Source: Colletes latitarsis | Lineage: Eukaryota > Arthropoda > Insecta > Hymenoptera > Colletidae | Assembly: GCF_051014445.1 (NCBI RefSeq) | Contig: NC_135141.1 | Span: 4,402,001-4,466,000, forward strand | Length of the DNA: 64,000 nt | Direction of reading: 5' to 3' | Part shown: positions 1 through 13,771 of the stretch, piece after piece | Numbering within the stretch: position 1 is the stretch's first letter | How the letters are laid out: every line of letters starts with the position of its first letter | Position numbers and translations under genes: made by a program | The notes under the pieces: model-generated | Database searches by the model: none | The model's input: only the letters and a program-made list of their open reading frames with translations | Told to the model about the DNA's origin: nothing

Positions 1-55
1 ACCGGTGTCATCCTTTAAAATATTGATCGAAACCAGGATTTATTGACTGTTACTG

Positions 56-67
56 TGTGGTACCACA
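56..67. other. 12-bp perfect palindrome TGTGGTACCACA (first instance)
   Basis: The sequence equals its own reverse complement and includes a KpnI site. It recurs once per monomer in subtypes A, A' and J. C, D and H keep a 10-bp core (GTGGTACCAC). K and L keep only TGGTACCA. E and I have mismatched centres, and B, F and G are broken. Confidence 0.9.
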
Positions 68-868
68 TTACTACGTGACTCAAATCTGAAAAAACCCAGG
101 ATCTGGCCAACAAGTATGCGAAGAAGGCAAAATCATGAGCCAGATGCGGGCATAACCCAGACCTAACCGGTTCTATCCTCTAAAATGTGGATCGAAACCA
201 GGTTTAATTGACTGTTCAGTGTGGTATCACATTACTACGTGATTCAAACCGAGAAAACCCAGGATCTGGCCAACAACTATGCGAAAAAGGCAAAATCTTG
301 AGCCAGATGCGGGCATAACCCAGACCTAACCCAGACCTAATCGGTGTTATCCACTAAAATATTGATCGAAACCAAGTTTAAGTGACTGTTTCTGAGTGGT
401 ACCACATTACTACGTGATTCAAACCCTAAAAAACCAAGGATCTGGGCAAGAAGGTTGCGGAAAAGGCAAAATCATTAGCCAGATGCGGGCATAACCCAGA
501 CATAACCCAGACCTAACCGGTGTTACCGACTAAAATACTGACCGAATTCGGGTTTAATTCACTGTTACTGTGTGGTACCACGTTACTACGTGATTCAAAC
601 ACGAAAAAAGCCAGGATCTGGCCAACAAGTATGCGAAGAAGGCAAAATCATGAGCCAGATGCGGGCATAACCCAGACCTAACACAGACCTGACCGGTTTT
701 ATCCTCTAAAATATTGATCGATACCAGGTTTAATTGAATGGTACTGTGTGGTTCCACATTACTACGTGATTCAAACCCAGACCTAACCCAGGATCTGGCC
801 AACAGGTATGCGAAGAAGGCAAAATCATGATCCAGATGCGGGCATAACCCAGACCTAACCCAGACCTA

Positions 869-1044
869 ACCGGGGTTACCGACTAAAATACTGACCGAAT
901 CCAGGATCAATTGACTGTCACTGTGAGATGCCACATTACTACGTGATTCAAACCCGAAAAAACCCCGGATCCGGCCAACAAGTATGCGAAGAAGGCAAAA
1001 TCATGAGCCAGATGCGGGCATAACCCAGACCTAACCCAGACCTG
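869..1044 (+). repeat. Monomer subtype F (exemplar, 176 bp)
   Basis: It starts 'accggggttaccgac' and has 'ccgaatccaggatcaattg', 'gtcactgtgagatgcc', which destroys the central palindrome, and 'ggatccgg' (BamHI site). This copy also has 'ccccggatccgg', giving the 10-bp palindrome CCGGATCCGG at 965-974. F is absent from the 17-mer HOR but recurs near 6304, 8050, 10316, 14339, 21078, 35752, 47113 and 53740. Confidence 0.9.
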
Positions 1045-2103
1045 ACCGGTTTTATCCTCTAAAATATTGATCGATACCAGGTTTAATTGAATGGTACTGT
1101 GTGGTTCCACATTACTACGTGATTCAAACCCAGACCTAACCCAGGATCTGGCCAACAGGTATGCGAAGAAGGCAAAGTCATGAGCCAGATGCGGGCATAA
1201 CCCAGACCTAACCCTGACCTAACCGGTTTTATCCTCTAAAATATTGATCGACACCAGGTTTAATTGACTGTTACTGTGTGGTATCACATTACTACGTGAT
1301 TCAAGCCCGAAAAAACCCAGGATCTGGCCAACACGAATCCGGAAAAGGCAAAATCATGAGCCAGATGCGGGCATAACCCAGACCTAACACAGACCTATCC
1401 GGTGTTACCGACTAAAATACTGACCGAATTCGGGTTTAATTCACTGTTCCTGGGTGGTACCACATTACTACGTGATTCAGACCCGAAAAGACCCAGGATG
1501 TGGTAAACAAGTACGCGAAGAAGGCAAAATCATGATCCATATGCGGGCATAACCCAGACCCAACCCAGACCTAACCGGTGTTATCCACTAAAATATTGAT
1601 CGATACCAGGTTTAATTGAATGGTACTGTGTGGTTCCACATTACTACGTGATTCAAACCCAGACCTAACCCAGGATCTGGCCAACAGGTATGCGAAGAAG
1701 GCAAAGTCATGAGCCAGATGCGGGCATAACCCAGACCTAACCCTGACCTAACCGGTTTTATCCTCCAAAATATTGATCGATACCAGGTTTAATTGACTGT
1801 TACTGTGTGGTATCACATTACTACGTGATTCAAACCCGAAAAAACCCAGGATCTGGCCAACACGAATCCGGAAAAGGCAAAATCATGAGCCAGATGCGGG
1901 CATAACCCAGACCCAACCCAGACCTAACCGGTGTTATCCTCTAAAATATTGATCGATACCAGGTTTAATTGAATGGTACTGTGTGGTTCCACATTACTAC
2001 GTGATTCAAACCCAGACCTAACCCAGGATCTGGCCAACAGGTATGCGAAGAAGGCAAAATCATGATCCAGATGCGGGCATAACCCAGACCTAACACAGAC
2101 CTA

Positions 2104-2280
2104 TCCGGTGTTACCGACTAAAATACTGACCGTATCCAGGTTTAATTGACTGTTACTGTGTGGTACCACATTACTACGTGATTCAAACCCGAAAAAAACC
2201 CAGGATATGGCCAACAAGTATGCGAAGAAGGCAAAATCATGAGCCAGATGCGGGCATAACCCAGACCTAACCCAGACCTA
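2104..2280 (+). repeat. Monomer subtype J (exemplar, 177 bp)
   Basis: It starts like D ('gtgttaccgac', 'actgacc') but then has 'gtatccaggtttaattgac', 'tgtggtaccaca' and 'ggatatggcc'. It usually follows B through a linker reading 'cctaaccaagacctaacc' or 'cctaaccaggacctaacc'. Confidence 0.88.
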
Positions 2281-5200
2281 ACCGGTGTCATCCTTTAAAA
2301 TATTGATCGAAACCAGGTTTTATTGACTGTTGCTGTCTGGTACCACATTACTACGTGATTCAAATCCGAAAAAAACCCAGGATCTGGCCAACAAGTATGC
2401 GAAGAACGCAAAATCATGAGCCAGATGCGGGCATAACCCAGACCTAACCCAGACCTAACCGGTGTCATCCTTTAAAATATTGATCGAAACCAGGATTTAT
2501 TGACTGTTACTGTGTGGTACCACATTACTACGTGACTCAAATCTGAAAAAACCCAGGATCTGGCCAACAAGTATGCGAAGAAGGCAAAATCATGAGCCAG
2601 ATGAGGGCATGACCCAGACCTAACCCAGGCATTACCGGTTTTATCCTTTAAAATATTGATCGAAACCAGGTTTTATTGACTGTTGCTGTCTGCTACCACA
2701 TTACTACGTGATTCAAATCCGAAAAAACCCAGGATCTGGCCAACAAGTATGCGAAGAAGGCAAAATCATGAGCCAGATGCGGGCATAACCCAGACCTGAC
2801 CGGTTTTATCCTGTAAAATATTGATCGATGCCAGGTTTAATTGACTGTTACTGTGTGGTATCACATTACTACGTGATTCAAACCCGAAAAAACCCAGGAT
2901 CTGGCCAACACGAATCCGGAAGAGGCAAAATCATGAGCCAGATGCGGGCATAACCCAGACCTAACACAGACCTATCCGGTGTTACCGACTAAAATATTGA
3001 CCGAATTCGGTTTTAATTCACTGTTACTGGGTGGTACCACATTACTACGTGATTCAGACCCGAAAAAACCCAGGATGTGGTAAACAAGTACGCGAAGAAG
3101 GCATAATCATGATCCAGATGCGGGCATAACCCAGACCTAACCCAGACCTAACCGGTGTTATCCACTAAAATATTGATCGATACCAGGTTTAATTGAATGG
3201 TACTGTGTGGTTCCACATTACTACGTGATTCAAACCCAGACCTAACCCAGGATCTGGCCAACAAGTATGCGAAAAAGGCAAAATCTTGAGCCAGATGCGG
3301 GCATAACCCAGACCTAACCCAGACCTAATCGGTGTTATCCATTAAAATATTGATCGAAACCAAGTTTAAGTGACTGTTTCTGTGTGGTACCACATTACTA
3401 CATGATTCAAACCCTAAAAAACCAAGGATCAGGGCAACAAGAATGCGGAAAAGGCAAAATCATGAGCCAGATGAGGGCATAACCCAGACCTAACCCAGAC
3501 CTAACCGGTGTTACCGACTAAAATATTGATCGAAACAAAGTTTAAGTGACTGTTTCTGAGTGGTACTACATTACTACGTGATTCAAACCCTAAAAAACCA
3601 AGGATCTGGGCAAGAAGGTTGCGGAAAAGGCAAAATCATTAGCCAGATGCGGGCATAACCCAGACATAACCCAGACCTAACCGGTGTTACCGACTAAAAT
3701 ACTGACCGAATTCGGGTTTAATTCACTGTTACTGTGTGGTACCACGTTACTACGTGATTCAAACACGAAAAAAGCCAGGATCTGGCCAACAAGTATGCGA
3801 AGAAGGCAAAATCATGAGCCAGATGCGGGCATAACCCAGACCTAACACAGACCTGACCGGTTTTATCCTCTAAAATATTGATCGATACCAGGTTTAATTG
3901 AATGGTACTGTGTGGTTCCACATTACTACGTGATTCAAACCCAGACCTAACCCAGGATCTGGCCAACAGGTATGCGAAGAAGGCAAAGTCATGAGCCAGA
4001 TGCGGGCATAACCCAGACCTAACCCTGACCTAACCGGTTTTATCCTCTAAAATATTGATCGACACCAGGTTTAATTGACTGTTACTGTGTGGTATCACAT
4101 TACTACGTGATTCAAGCCCGAAAAAACCCAGGATCTGGCCAACACGAATCCGGAAAAGGCAAAATCATGAGCCAGATGCGGGCATAACCCAGACCTAACC
4201 AAGACCTAACCGGTGTTACCGACTAAAATACTGACCGTATCCAGGTTTAATTGACTGTTACTGTGTGGTACCACATTACTACGTGATTCAAACCCGAAAA
4301 AAACCCAGGATATGGCCAACAAGTATGCGAAGAAGGCAAAACCATGAGCCAGATGCGGGCATAACCCAGACCTAACCCAGACCTAACCGGTGTCATCCTT
4401 TAAAATATTGATCGAAACCAGGTTTTATTGACTGTTGCTGTCTGGTACCACATTACTACGTGATTCAAATCCGAAAAAACCCAGGATCTGGCCAACAGGT
4501 ATGCGAAGAATGCAAAATCATGAGCCAGGTGCGGGCATAACCCAGACCTAACCCAGACCTAACCGGTGTCATCCTTTAAAATATTGATCGAAACCAGGAT
4601 TTATTGACTGTTACTGTGTGGTACCACATTACTACGTGACTCAAATCTGAAAAAACCCAGGATCTGGCCAACAAGTATGCGAAGAAGGCAAAATCTTGAG
4701 CCAGGTGCGGGCATAACCCAGACCTAACCCTGACCTAACCGGTGTCATCCTTTAAAATATTGATCGAAACCAGGATTTATTGACTGTTACTGTGTGGTAC
4801 CACATTACTACGTGACTCAAATCTGAAAAAACCCAGGATCTGGCCAACAAGTATGCGAAGAAGGCAAAATCTTGAGCCAGATGCGGGCATAACCCAGACC
4901 TGACCGGTTTTATCCTGTAAAATATTGATCGATACCAGGTTTAATTGACTGTTACTGTGTGGTATCACATTACTACGTGATTCAAACCCGAAAAAACCCA
5001 GGATCTGGCCAACACGAATCCGGAAGAGGCAAAATCATGAGCCAGATGCGGGCATAACCCAGACCTAACACAGACCTATCCGGTGTTACCGACTAAAATA
5101 CTGACCGAATTCGGTTTTAATTCACTGTTACTGGGTGGTACCACATTACTACGTGATTCAGACCCGAAAAAACCCAGGATGTGGTAAACAAGTACGCGAA

Positions 5201-6825
5201 GAAGGCAATATCATGATCCAGATGCGGGCATAACCCAGACCTAACCCAGACCTAACCGGTGTTATCCACTAAAATATTGATCGATACCAGGTTTAATTGA
5301 ATGGTACTGTGTGATTCCACATTACTACGTGATTCAAACCCAGACCTAACCCAGGATCTGGCCAACAAGTATGCGAAAAAGGCAAAATCATGAGCCAGAT
5401 GCGGGCATAACCCAGACCTAACCCAGACCTGACCGGTTTTATCCTCTAAAATATTGATCGATACCAGGTTTAAATGACTGTTACTGTGTGGTACCACATT
5501 ACTACGTGATTCAAATCTGAAAAAACCCAGGATCTGGCCAACAAGTATGCGAAGAAGGCAAAATCATGAGCCAGATGCGGGCATAACCCAGACCTAACCG
5601 GTTCTATCCTCTAAAATGTGGATCGAACCAGGTTTAATTGACTGTTCAGTGTGGTATCACATTACTACGTGATTCAAACCGAGAAAACCCAGGATCTGGC
5701 CAACAAGTATGCGAAAAAGGCAAAATCTTGAGCCAGATGCGGGCATAACCCAGACCTAACCCAGACCTAATCGGTGTTATCCACTAAAATATTGATCGAA
5801 ACCAAGTTTAAGTGACTGTTTCTGAGTGGTACCACATTACTACGTGATTCAAACCCTAAAAAACCAAGGATCTGGGCAAGAAGGTTGCGGAAAAGGCAAA
5901 ATCATTAGCCAGATGCGGGCAAACCCAGACATAACCCAGACCTAACCGGTGTTACCGACTAAAATACTGACCGAATTCGGGTTTAATTCACTGTTACTGT
6001 GTGGTACCACGTTACTACGTGATTCAAACACGAAAAAAGCCAGGATCTGGCCAACAAGTATGCGAAGAAGGCAAAATCATGAGCCAGATGCGGGCATAAC
6101 CCAGACCTAACACAGACCTGACCGGTTTTATCCGCTAAAATATTGATCGATACCAGGTTTAATTGAATGGTACTGTGTGGTTCCACATTACTACGTGATT
6201 CAAACCCAGACCTAACCCAGGATCTGGCCAACAGGTATGCGAAGAAGGCAAAATCATGATCCAGATGCGGGCATAACCCAGACCTAACCCAGACCTAACC
6301 GGGGTTACCGACTAAAATACTGACCGAATCCAGGATCAATTGACTGTCACTGTGAGATGCCACATTACTACGTGATTCAAACCCGAAAAAACCCAGGATC
6401 CGGCCAACAAGTATGCGAAGAAGGCAAAATCATGAGCCAGATGCGGGCATAACCCAGACCTAACCCAGACCTGACCGGTTTTATCCTCTAAAATATTGAT
6501 CGATACCAGGTTTAAATGACTGTTACTGTGTGGTACCACATTACTACGTGATTCAAACCCGAAAAAACCCAGGATCTGGCCAACAAGTATGCGAAGAAAG
6601 CAAAACCATGAGCCAGATGCGGGCATAACCCAGACCTAACCCAGACCTAACCGGTGTCATCCTTTAAAATATTGATCGAAACCAGGTTTTATTGACTGTT
6701 GCTGTCTGGTACCACATTACTACGTGATTCAAATCCGAAAAAACCCAGGATCTGGCCAACAGGTATGCGAAGAAGGCAAAATCATGAGCCAGGTGCGGGC
6801 ATAACCCAGACCTAACCCAGACCTA

Positions 6826-9090
6826 ACCGGTGTCATCCTTTAAAATATTGATCGAAACCAGGATTTATTGACTGTTACTGTGTGGTACCACATTACTACG
6901 TGACTCAAATCTGAGAAAACCCAGGATCTGGCCAACAAGTATGCGAAGAAGGCAAAATCTTGAGCCAGGTGCGGGCATAACCCAGACCTAACCCTGACCT
7001 AACCGGTGTCATCCTTTAAAATATTGATCGAAACCAGGATTTATTGACTGTTACTGTGTGGTACCACATTACTACGTGACTCAAATCTGAAAAAACCCAG
7101 GATCTGGCCAACAAGTATGCGAAGAAGGCAAAATCTTGAGCCAGATGCGGGCATAACCCAGACCTGACCGGTTTTATCCTGTAAAATATTGATCGATACC
7201 AGGTTTAATTGACTGTTACTGTGTGGTATCACATTACTACGTGATTCAAACCCGAAAAACCCAGGATCTGGCCAACACGAATCCGGAAGAGGCAAAATCA
7301 TGAGCCAGATGCGGGCATAACCCAGACCTAACACAGACCTATCCGGTGTTACCGACTAAAATAATGACCGAATTCGGTTTTAATTCACTGTTACTGGGTG
7401 GTACCACATTACTACGTGATTCAGACCCGAAAAAACCCAGGATGTGGTAAACAAGTACGCGAAGAAGGCAAAATCATGATCCAGATGCGGGCATAACCCA
7501 GACCTAACCCAGACCTAACCGGTGATATCCACTAAAATATTGATCGATACCAGGTTTAATTGAATGGTACTGTGTGGTTCCACATTACTACGTGATTCAA
7601 ACCCAGACCTAACCCAGGATCTGGCCAACAAGTATGCGAAAAAGGCAAAATCATGAGCCAGATGCGGGCATAACCCAGACCTAACCCAGACCTAATCGGT
7701 GTTATCCACTAAAATATTCATCGAAACCAAGTTTAAGTGACTGTTTCTGAGTGGTACCACATTACTACGTGATTCAAACCCTAAAAAACCAAGGATCTGG
7801 GCAAGAAGGTTGCGGAAAAGGCAAAATCATGAGCCAAATGCGGGTATAACCCAGACCTAACACAGACCTATCCGGAGTTACCAACTAAAATACTGACCGA
7901 ATTCGGGTTTAATTCACTGTTACTGGGTGGTACCACATTACTACGTGATTCAGATCCGAAAAAACCCAGGATGTGGTAAACAAGTACGCGAAGAAGGCAA
8001 AATCATGATCCAGATGCGGGCATAACCCAGACCTAACCCAGACCTAACCGGGGTTACCGACTAAAATACTGACCGAATCCAGGATCAATTGACTGTCACT
8101 GTGAGATGCCACATTACTACGTGATTCAAACCCGAAAAAACCCAGGATCCGGCCAACAAGTATGCGAAGAAGGCAAAATCATGAGCCAGATGCGGGCATA
8201 ACCCAGACCTAACCCAGACCTGACCGGTTTTATCCTCTAAAATATTGATCGATACCAGGTTTAAATGACTGTTACTGTGTGGTACCACATTACTACGTGA
8301 TTCAAACCCGAAAAAACCCAGGATCTGGCCAACACGAATGCGGAAAAGGCAAAATCATGAGCCAGATGCGGCATAACCCACACCTAACCCAGACCTAACC
8401 GGTGTCATCCTTCAAAATATTGATCGAAACCAGGATTTATTGACTGTTACTGTGTGGTACCACATTACTACGTGACTCAAATCTGAAAAAACCCAGGATC
8501 TGGCCAACAAGTATGCGAAGAAGGCAAAATCTTGAGCCAGGTGCGGGCATAACCCAGACCTAACCCTGACCTAACCGGTGTCATCCTTTAAAATATTGAT
8601 CGAAACCAGGATTTATTGACTGTTACTGTGTGGTACCACATTACTACGTGACTCAAATCTGAAAAAACCCAGGATCTGGCCAACAAGTATGCGAAGAAGG
8701 CAAAATCTTGAGCCAGATGCGGGCATAACCCAGACCTGACCGGTTTTATCCTGTAAAATATTGATCGATACCAGGTTTAATTGACTGTTACTGTGTGGTA
8801 TCACATTACTACGTGATTCAAACCCGAAAAAACCCAGGATCTGGCCAACACGAATCCGGAAGAGGCAAAATCATGAGCCAGATGCGGGCATAACCCAGAC
8901 CTAACACAGACCTATCCGGTGTTACCGACTAAAATAATGACCGAATTCGGTTTTAATTCACTGTTACTGGGTGGTACCACATTACTACGTGATTCAGACC
9001 CGAAAAAACCCAGGATGTGGTAAACAAGTACGCGAAGAAGGCAAAATCATGATCCAGATGCGGGCATAACCCAGACCTAACCCAGACCTA
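6826..9090 (+). repeat. 13-monomer unit, copy 1 (2265 bp)
   Basis: The first nine monomers (6826-8397) run A-A-G'-H'-I-C-H-F-E. They are followed by a further A-A-G'-H' set (8398-9090). The same nine-monomer series recurs from 9091. Shared private variants include 'actaaaataatgacc' in H', 'ggtgatatccac' in I and 'atattcatcg' in C. One A is missing from the A-tract near 7257. Confidence 0.88.
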
Positions 9091-9783
9091 ACCGGTGTCA
9101 TCCTTTAAAATATTGATCGAAACCAGGATTTATTGACTGTTACTGTGTGGTACCACATTACTACGTGACTCAAATCTGAAAAAACCCAGGATCTGGCCAA
9201 CAAGTATGCGAAGAAGGCAAAATCTTGAGCCAGGTGCGGGCATAACCCAGACCTAACCCTGACCTAACCGGTGTCATCCTTTAAAATATTGATCGAAACC
9301 AGGATTTATTGACTGTTACTGTGTGGTACCACATTACTACGTGACTCAAATCTGAAAAAACCCAGGATCTGGCCAACAAGTATGCGAAGAAGGCAAAATC
9401 TTGAGCCAGATGCGGGCATAACCCAGACCTGACCGGTTTTATCCTGTAAAATATTGATCGATACCAGGTTTAATTGACTGTTACTGTGTGGTATCACATT
9501 ACTACGTGATTCAAACCCGAAAAAACCCAGGATCTGGCCAACACGAATCCGGAAGAGGCAAAATCATGAGCCAGATGCGGGCATAACCCAGACCTAACAC
9601 AGACCTATCCGGTGTTACCGACTAAAATAATGACCGAATTCGGTTTTAATTCACTGTTACTGGGTGGTACCACATTACTACGTGATTCAGACCCGAAAAA
9701 ACCCAGGATGTGGTAAACAAGTACGCGAAGAAGGCAAAATCATGATCCAGATGCGGGCATAACCCAGACCTAACCCAGACCTA
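8398..9783 (+). repeat. 693-bp tandem duplication of four monomers
   Basis: The block A-A-G'-H' at 8398-9090 is followed directly by the same block at 9091-9783, each 693 bp. The first copy has 'ccttcaaaatatt' and the second 'cctttaaaatatt'; otherwise they look the same by eye. This is nested inside the 13-monomer duplication. Confidence 0.9.
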
Positions 9784-10664
9784 ACCGGTGATATCCACTA
9801 AAATATTGATCGATACCAGGTTTAATTGAATGGTACTGTGTGGTTCCACATTACTACGTGATTCAAACCCAGACCTAACCCAGGATCTGGCCAACAAGTA
9901 TGCGAAAAAGGCAAAATCATGAGCCAGATGCGGGCATAACCCAGACCTAACCCAGACCTAATCGGTGTTATCCACTAAAATATTCATCGAAACCAAGTTT
10001 AAGTGACTGTTTCTGAGTGGTACCACATTACTACGTGATTCAAACCCTAAAAAACCAAGGATCTGGGCAAGAAGGTTGCGGAAAAGGCAAAATCATGAGC
10101 CAAATGCGGGCATAACCCAGACCTAACACAGACCTATCCGGAGTTACCAACTAAAATACTGACCGAATTCGGGTTTAATTCACTGTTACTTGGTGGTACC
10201 ACATTACTACGTGATTCAGATCCGAAAAAACCCAGGATGTGGTAAACAAGTACGCGAAGAAGGCAAAATCATGATCCAGATGCGGGCATAACCCAGACCT
10301 AACCCAGACGTAACCGGGGTTACCGACTAAAATACTGACCGAATCCAGGATCAATTGACTGTCACTGTGAGATGCCACATTACTACGTGATTCAAACCCG
10401 AAAAAACCCAGGATCCGGCCAACAAGTATGCGAAGAAGGCAAAATCATGAGCCAGATGCGGGCATAACCCAGACCTAACCCAGACCTGACCGGTTTTATC
10501 CTCTAAAATATTGATCGATACCAGGTTTAAATGACTGTTACTGTGTGGTACCACATTACTACGTGATTCAAACCCGAAAAAACCCAGGATCTGGCCAACA
10601 CGAATGCGGAAAAGGCAAAATCATGAGCCAGATGCGGGCATAACCCACACCTAACCCAGACCTA
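9091..10664 (+). repeat. 13-monomer unit, copy 2 (partial, nine monomers)
   Basis: This block repeats 6826-8397 at an offset of 2265-2266 bp, the change coming from a one-base A-tract difference. It carries the same private variants ('aataatgacc', 'gatatccac', 'atattcatcg'). At 10665 the next monomer is A' ('accagtgtcatcc'), not A, so the copy ends there. Confidence 0.87.
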
Positions 10665-13600
10665 ACCAGTGTCATCCTTTAAAATATTGATCGAAACAGG
10701 ATTTATTTACTGTTACAGTGTGGTACCACATTACTACGTGACTCAAATCTGAAAAAACCCAGGATCTGGCCAACAAGTATGCGAAGAAGGCAAAATCATG
10801 AGCCAGATGCGGGCATAACCCAGACCTAACCGGTTCTATCCTCTAAAATGTGGATCGAAACCAGGTTTAATTGACTGTTCAGTGTGGTATCACATTACTA
10901 CGTGATTCAAACCGAGAAAACCCAGGATCTGGCCAACAAGTATGCGAAAAAGGCAAAATCTTGAGCCAGATGCGGGCATAACCCAGACCTAACCCAGACC
11001 TAATCGGTGTTATCCACTAAAATATTGATCGAAACCAAGTTTAAGTGACTGTTTCTGAGTGGTACCACATTACTACGTGATTCAAACCCTAAGAAACCAA
11101 GGATCTGGGCAAGAAGGTTGCGGAAAAGGCAAAATCATTAGCCAGATGCGGGCATAACCCAGACATAACCCAGACCTAACCGGTGTTACCGACTAAAATA
11201 CTGACCGAATTCGGGTTTAATTCACTGTTACTGTGTGGTACCACGTTACTACGTGATTCAAACACGAAAAAAGCCAGGATCTGGCCAACAAGTATGCGAA
11301 GAAGGCAAAATCATGAGCCAGATGCGGGCATAACCCAGACCTAACACAGACCTGACCGGTTTTATCCTCTAAAATATTGATCGATACCAGGTTTAATTGA
11401 ATGGTACTGTGTGGTTCCACATTACTACGTGATTCAAACCCAGACCTAACCCAGGATCTGGCCAACAGGTATGCGAAGAAGGCAAAGTCATGAGCCAGAT
11501 GCGGGCATAACCCAGACCTAACCCTGACCTAACCGGTTTTATCCTCTAAAATATTGATCGATACCAGGTTTAATTGACTGTTACTGTGTGGTATCACATT
11601 ACTACGTGATTCAAACCCGAAAAAACCCAGGATCTGGCCAACACGAATCCGGAAAATGCAAAATCATGAGCCAGATGCGGGCATAACCCAGACCTAACAC
11701 AGACCTATCCGGTGTTACCGACTAAAATACTGACCGAATTCGGGTTTAATTCACTGTTACTGGGTGGTACCACATTACTACGTGATTCAGACCCGAAAAA
11801 ACCCAGGATGTGGTAAACAAGTACGCGAAGAAGGCAAAATCATGATCCAGATGCGGGCATAACCCAGACCCAACCCAGACCTAACCCAGGATCTGGCACA
11901 CAAGTATGCGAAGGAGGCAAAATCATGAGCCAGATGCGGGCATAACCCAGACCTAACCCAGACCTAACCAGTGTCATCCTTTAAAATATTGATCGAAACA
12001 GGATTTATTGACTGTTACTGTGTGGTACCACATTACTACGTGACTCAAATCTGAAAAAACCCAGGATCTGGCCAACAAGTATGCGAAGAAGGCAAAATCA
12101 TGAGCCAGATGCGGGCATAACCCAGACCTAACCGGTTCTATCCTCTAAAATGTGGATCGAAACCAGGTTTAATTGACTGTTCAGTGTGGTATCACATTAC
12201 TACGTGATTCTAACCGAGAAAACCCAGGATCTGGCCGACAAGTATGCGAAGAAGGCAAAATCATGAGCCAGATGCGGCATAACCCAGACCTAACCAAGAC
12301 CTAACCGGTGTTACCGACTAAAATACTGACCGTATCCAGGTTTAATTGACTGTTACTGTGTGGTACCACATTACTACGTGATTCAAACCCGAAAAAAACC
12401 CAGGATAAGGCCAACAAGTATGCGAAGAAGGCAAAATCATGAGCCAGATGCGGGCATAACCCAGACCTGACCGGTTTTATCCTGTAAAATATTGATGGAT
12501 GCCGGGTTTAATTGACTGTTACTGTGTGGTATCACATTACTACGTGATTCAAACCCGAAAAAACCCAGGATCTGGCCAACACGAATCCGGAAGAGGCAAA
12601 ATCATGAGCCAGATGCGGGCATAACCCAGACCTAACACAGACCTATCCGGTGTTACCGACTAAAGTACTGACCGAATTCGGTTTTAATTCACTGTTACTG
12701 GGTGGTACCACATTACTACGTGATTCAGACCCGAAAAAACCCAGGATGTGGTAAACAAGTACGCGAAGAAGGCATAATCATGATCCAGATGCGGGCATAA
12801 CCCAGACCTAACCCAGACCTAACCGGTGTTATCCACTAAAATATTGATCGATACCAGGTTTAATTGAATGGTACTGTGTGGTTCCACATTACTACGTGAT
12901 TCAAACCCAGACCTAACCCAGGATCTGGCCAACAAGTATGCGAAAAAGGCAAAATCTTGAGCCAGATGCGGGCATAACCCAGACCTAACCCAGACCTAAT
13001 CGGTGTTATCCACTAAAATATTGATCGAAACCAAGTTTAAGTGACTGTTTCTGAGTGGTACCACATTACTTCATGATTCAAACCCTAAAAAACCAAGGAT
13101 CAGGGCAACAAGAATGCGGAAAAGGCAAAATCATGAGCCAGATGCGGGCATAACCCAGACCTAACCCAGACCTAACCGGTGTTACCGACTAAAATATTGA
13201 TCGAAACAAAGTTTAAGTGACTGTTTCTGAGTGGTACTACATTACTACGTGATTCAAACCCTAAAAAACCAAGGATCTGGGCAAGAAGGTTGCGGAAAAG
13301 GCAAAATCATTAGCCAGATGCGGGCATAACCCAGACATAACACAGACCTAACCGGTGTTACCGACTAAAATACTGACCGAATTCGGGTTTAATTCACTGT
13401 TACTGTGTGGTACCACGTTACTACGTGATTCAAACACGAAAAAAGCCAGGATCTGGCCAACAAGTATGCGAAGAAGGCAAAATCATGAGCCAGATGCGGG
13501 CATAACCCAGACCTAACACAGACCTGACCGGTTTTATCCTCTAAAATATTGATCGATACCAGGTTTAATTGAATGGTACTGTGTGGTTCCACATTACTAC

Positions 13601-13771
13601 GTGATTCAAACCCAGACCTAACCCAGGATCTGGCCAACAGGTATGCGAAGAAGGCAAAGTCATGAGCCAGATGCGGGCATAACCCAGACCTAACCCTGAC
13701 GTAACCGGTTTTATCCTCTAAAATATTGATCGACACCAGGTTTAATTGACTGTTACTGTGTGGTATCACAT
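10665..13771 (+). repeat. Mixed-order monomer region
   Basis: It begins A'-B-C-D-E-G-H, resembling 1-868, then has the 83-bp truncated monomer at 11884 and A'-B-J-G'-H'-I-C-C-D-E-G. The two consecutive C-type monomers near 13008-13360 resemble those near 3330-3680. There are no genes. Confidence 0.84.
11884..11966 (+). repeat. Truncated 83-bp monomer (3' part of an I/E-type monomer only)
   Basis: An H monomer ends in 'cagacccaacccagacc' and runs directly into 'taacccaggatctggcacac', the part of an I' or E monomer that follows the internal linker copy. The 94 bp from the monomer start to the internal copy are absent (177 minus 94 is 83). This is the reciprocal type of truncation to the 105-bp forms. 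Only one instance was seen. Confidence 0.9.

Larger units (their letters stand above)
1..6825 (+). repeat. Mixed-order monomer region with partial duplications
   Basis: It contains all main subtypes without one long period. A series C-D-E at 340-868 recurs at about 3505-4030 and 5770-6304. The offset of the first pair is 3164 bp at D (516 versus 3680) and 2811 bp further on (1250 versus 4061), because copy 1 has an extra F and E-type pair (353 bp). There are no genes or non-satellite DNA. Confidence 0.85.

Noticed and set aside
554..802. Minus-strand open frames of about 61-126 codons recurring dozens of times (for example 554-802, 3718-3966, 13389-13769)
   Set aside because: They recur with the satellite monomer, start at various ATGs, end wherever the monomer phase shifts, and match no protein family I know. 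Frames arise because the minus strand of the monomer has few stops. There is no ribosome-binding or promoter context, so they are not called as genes.
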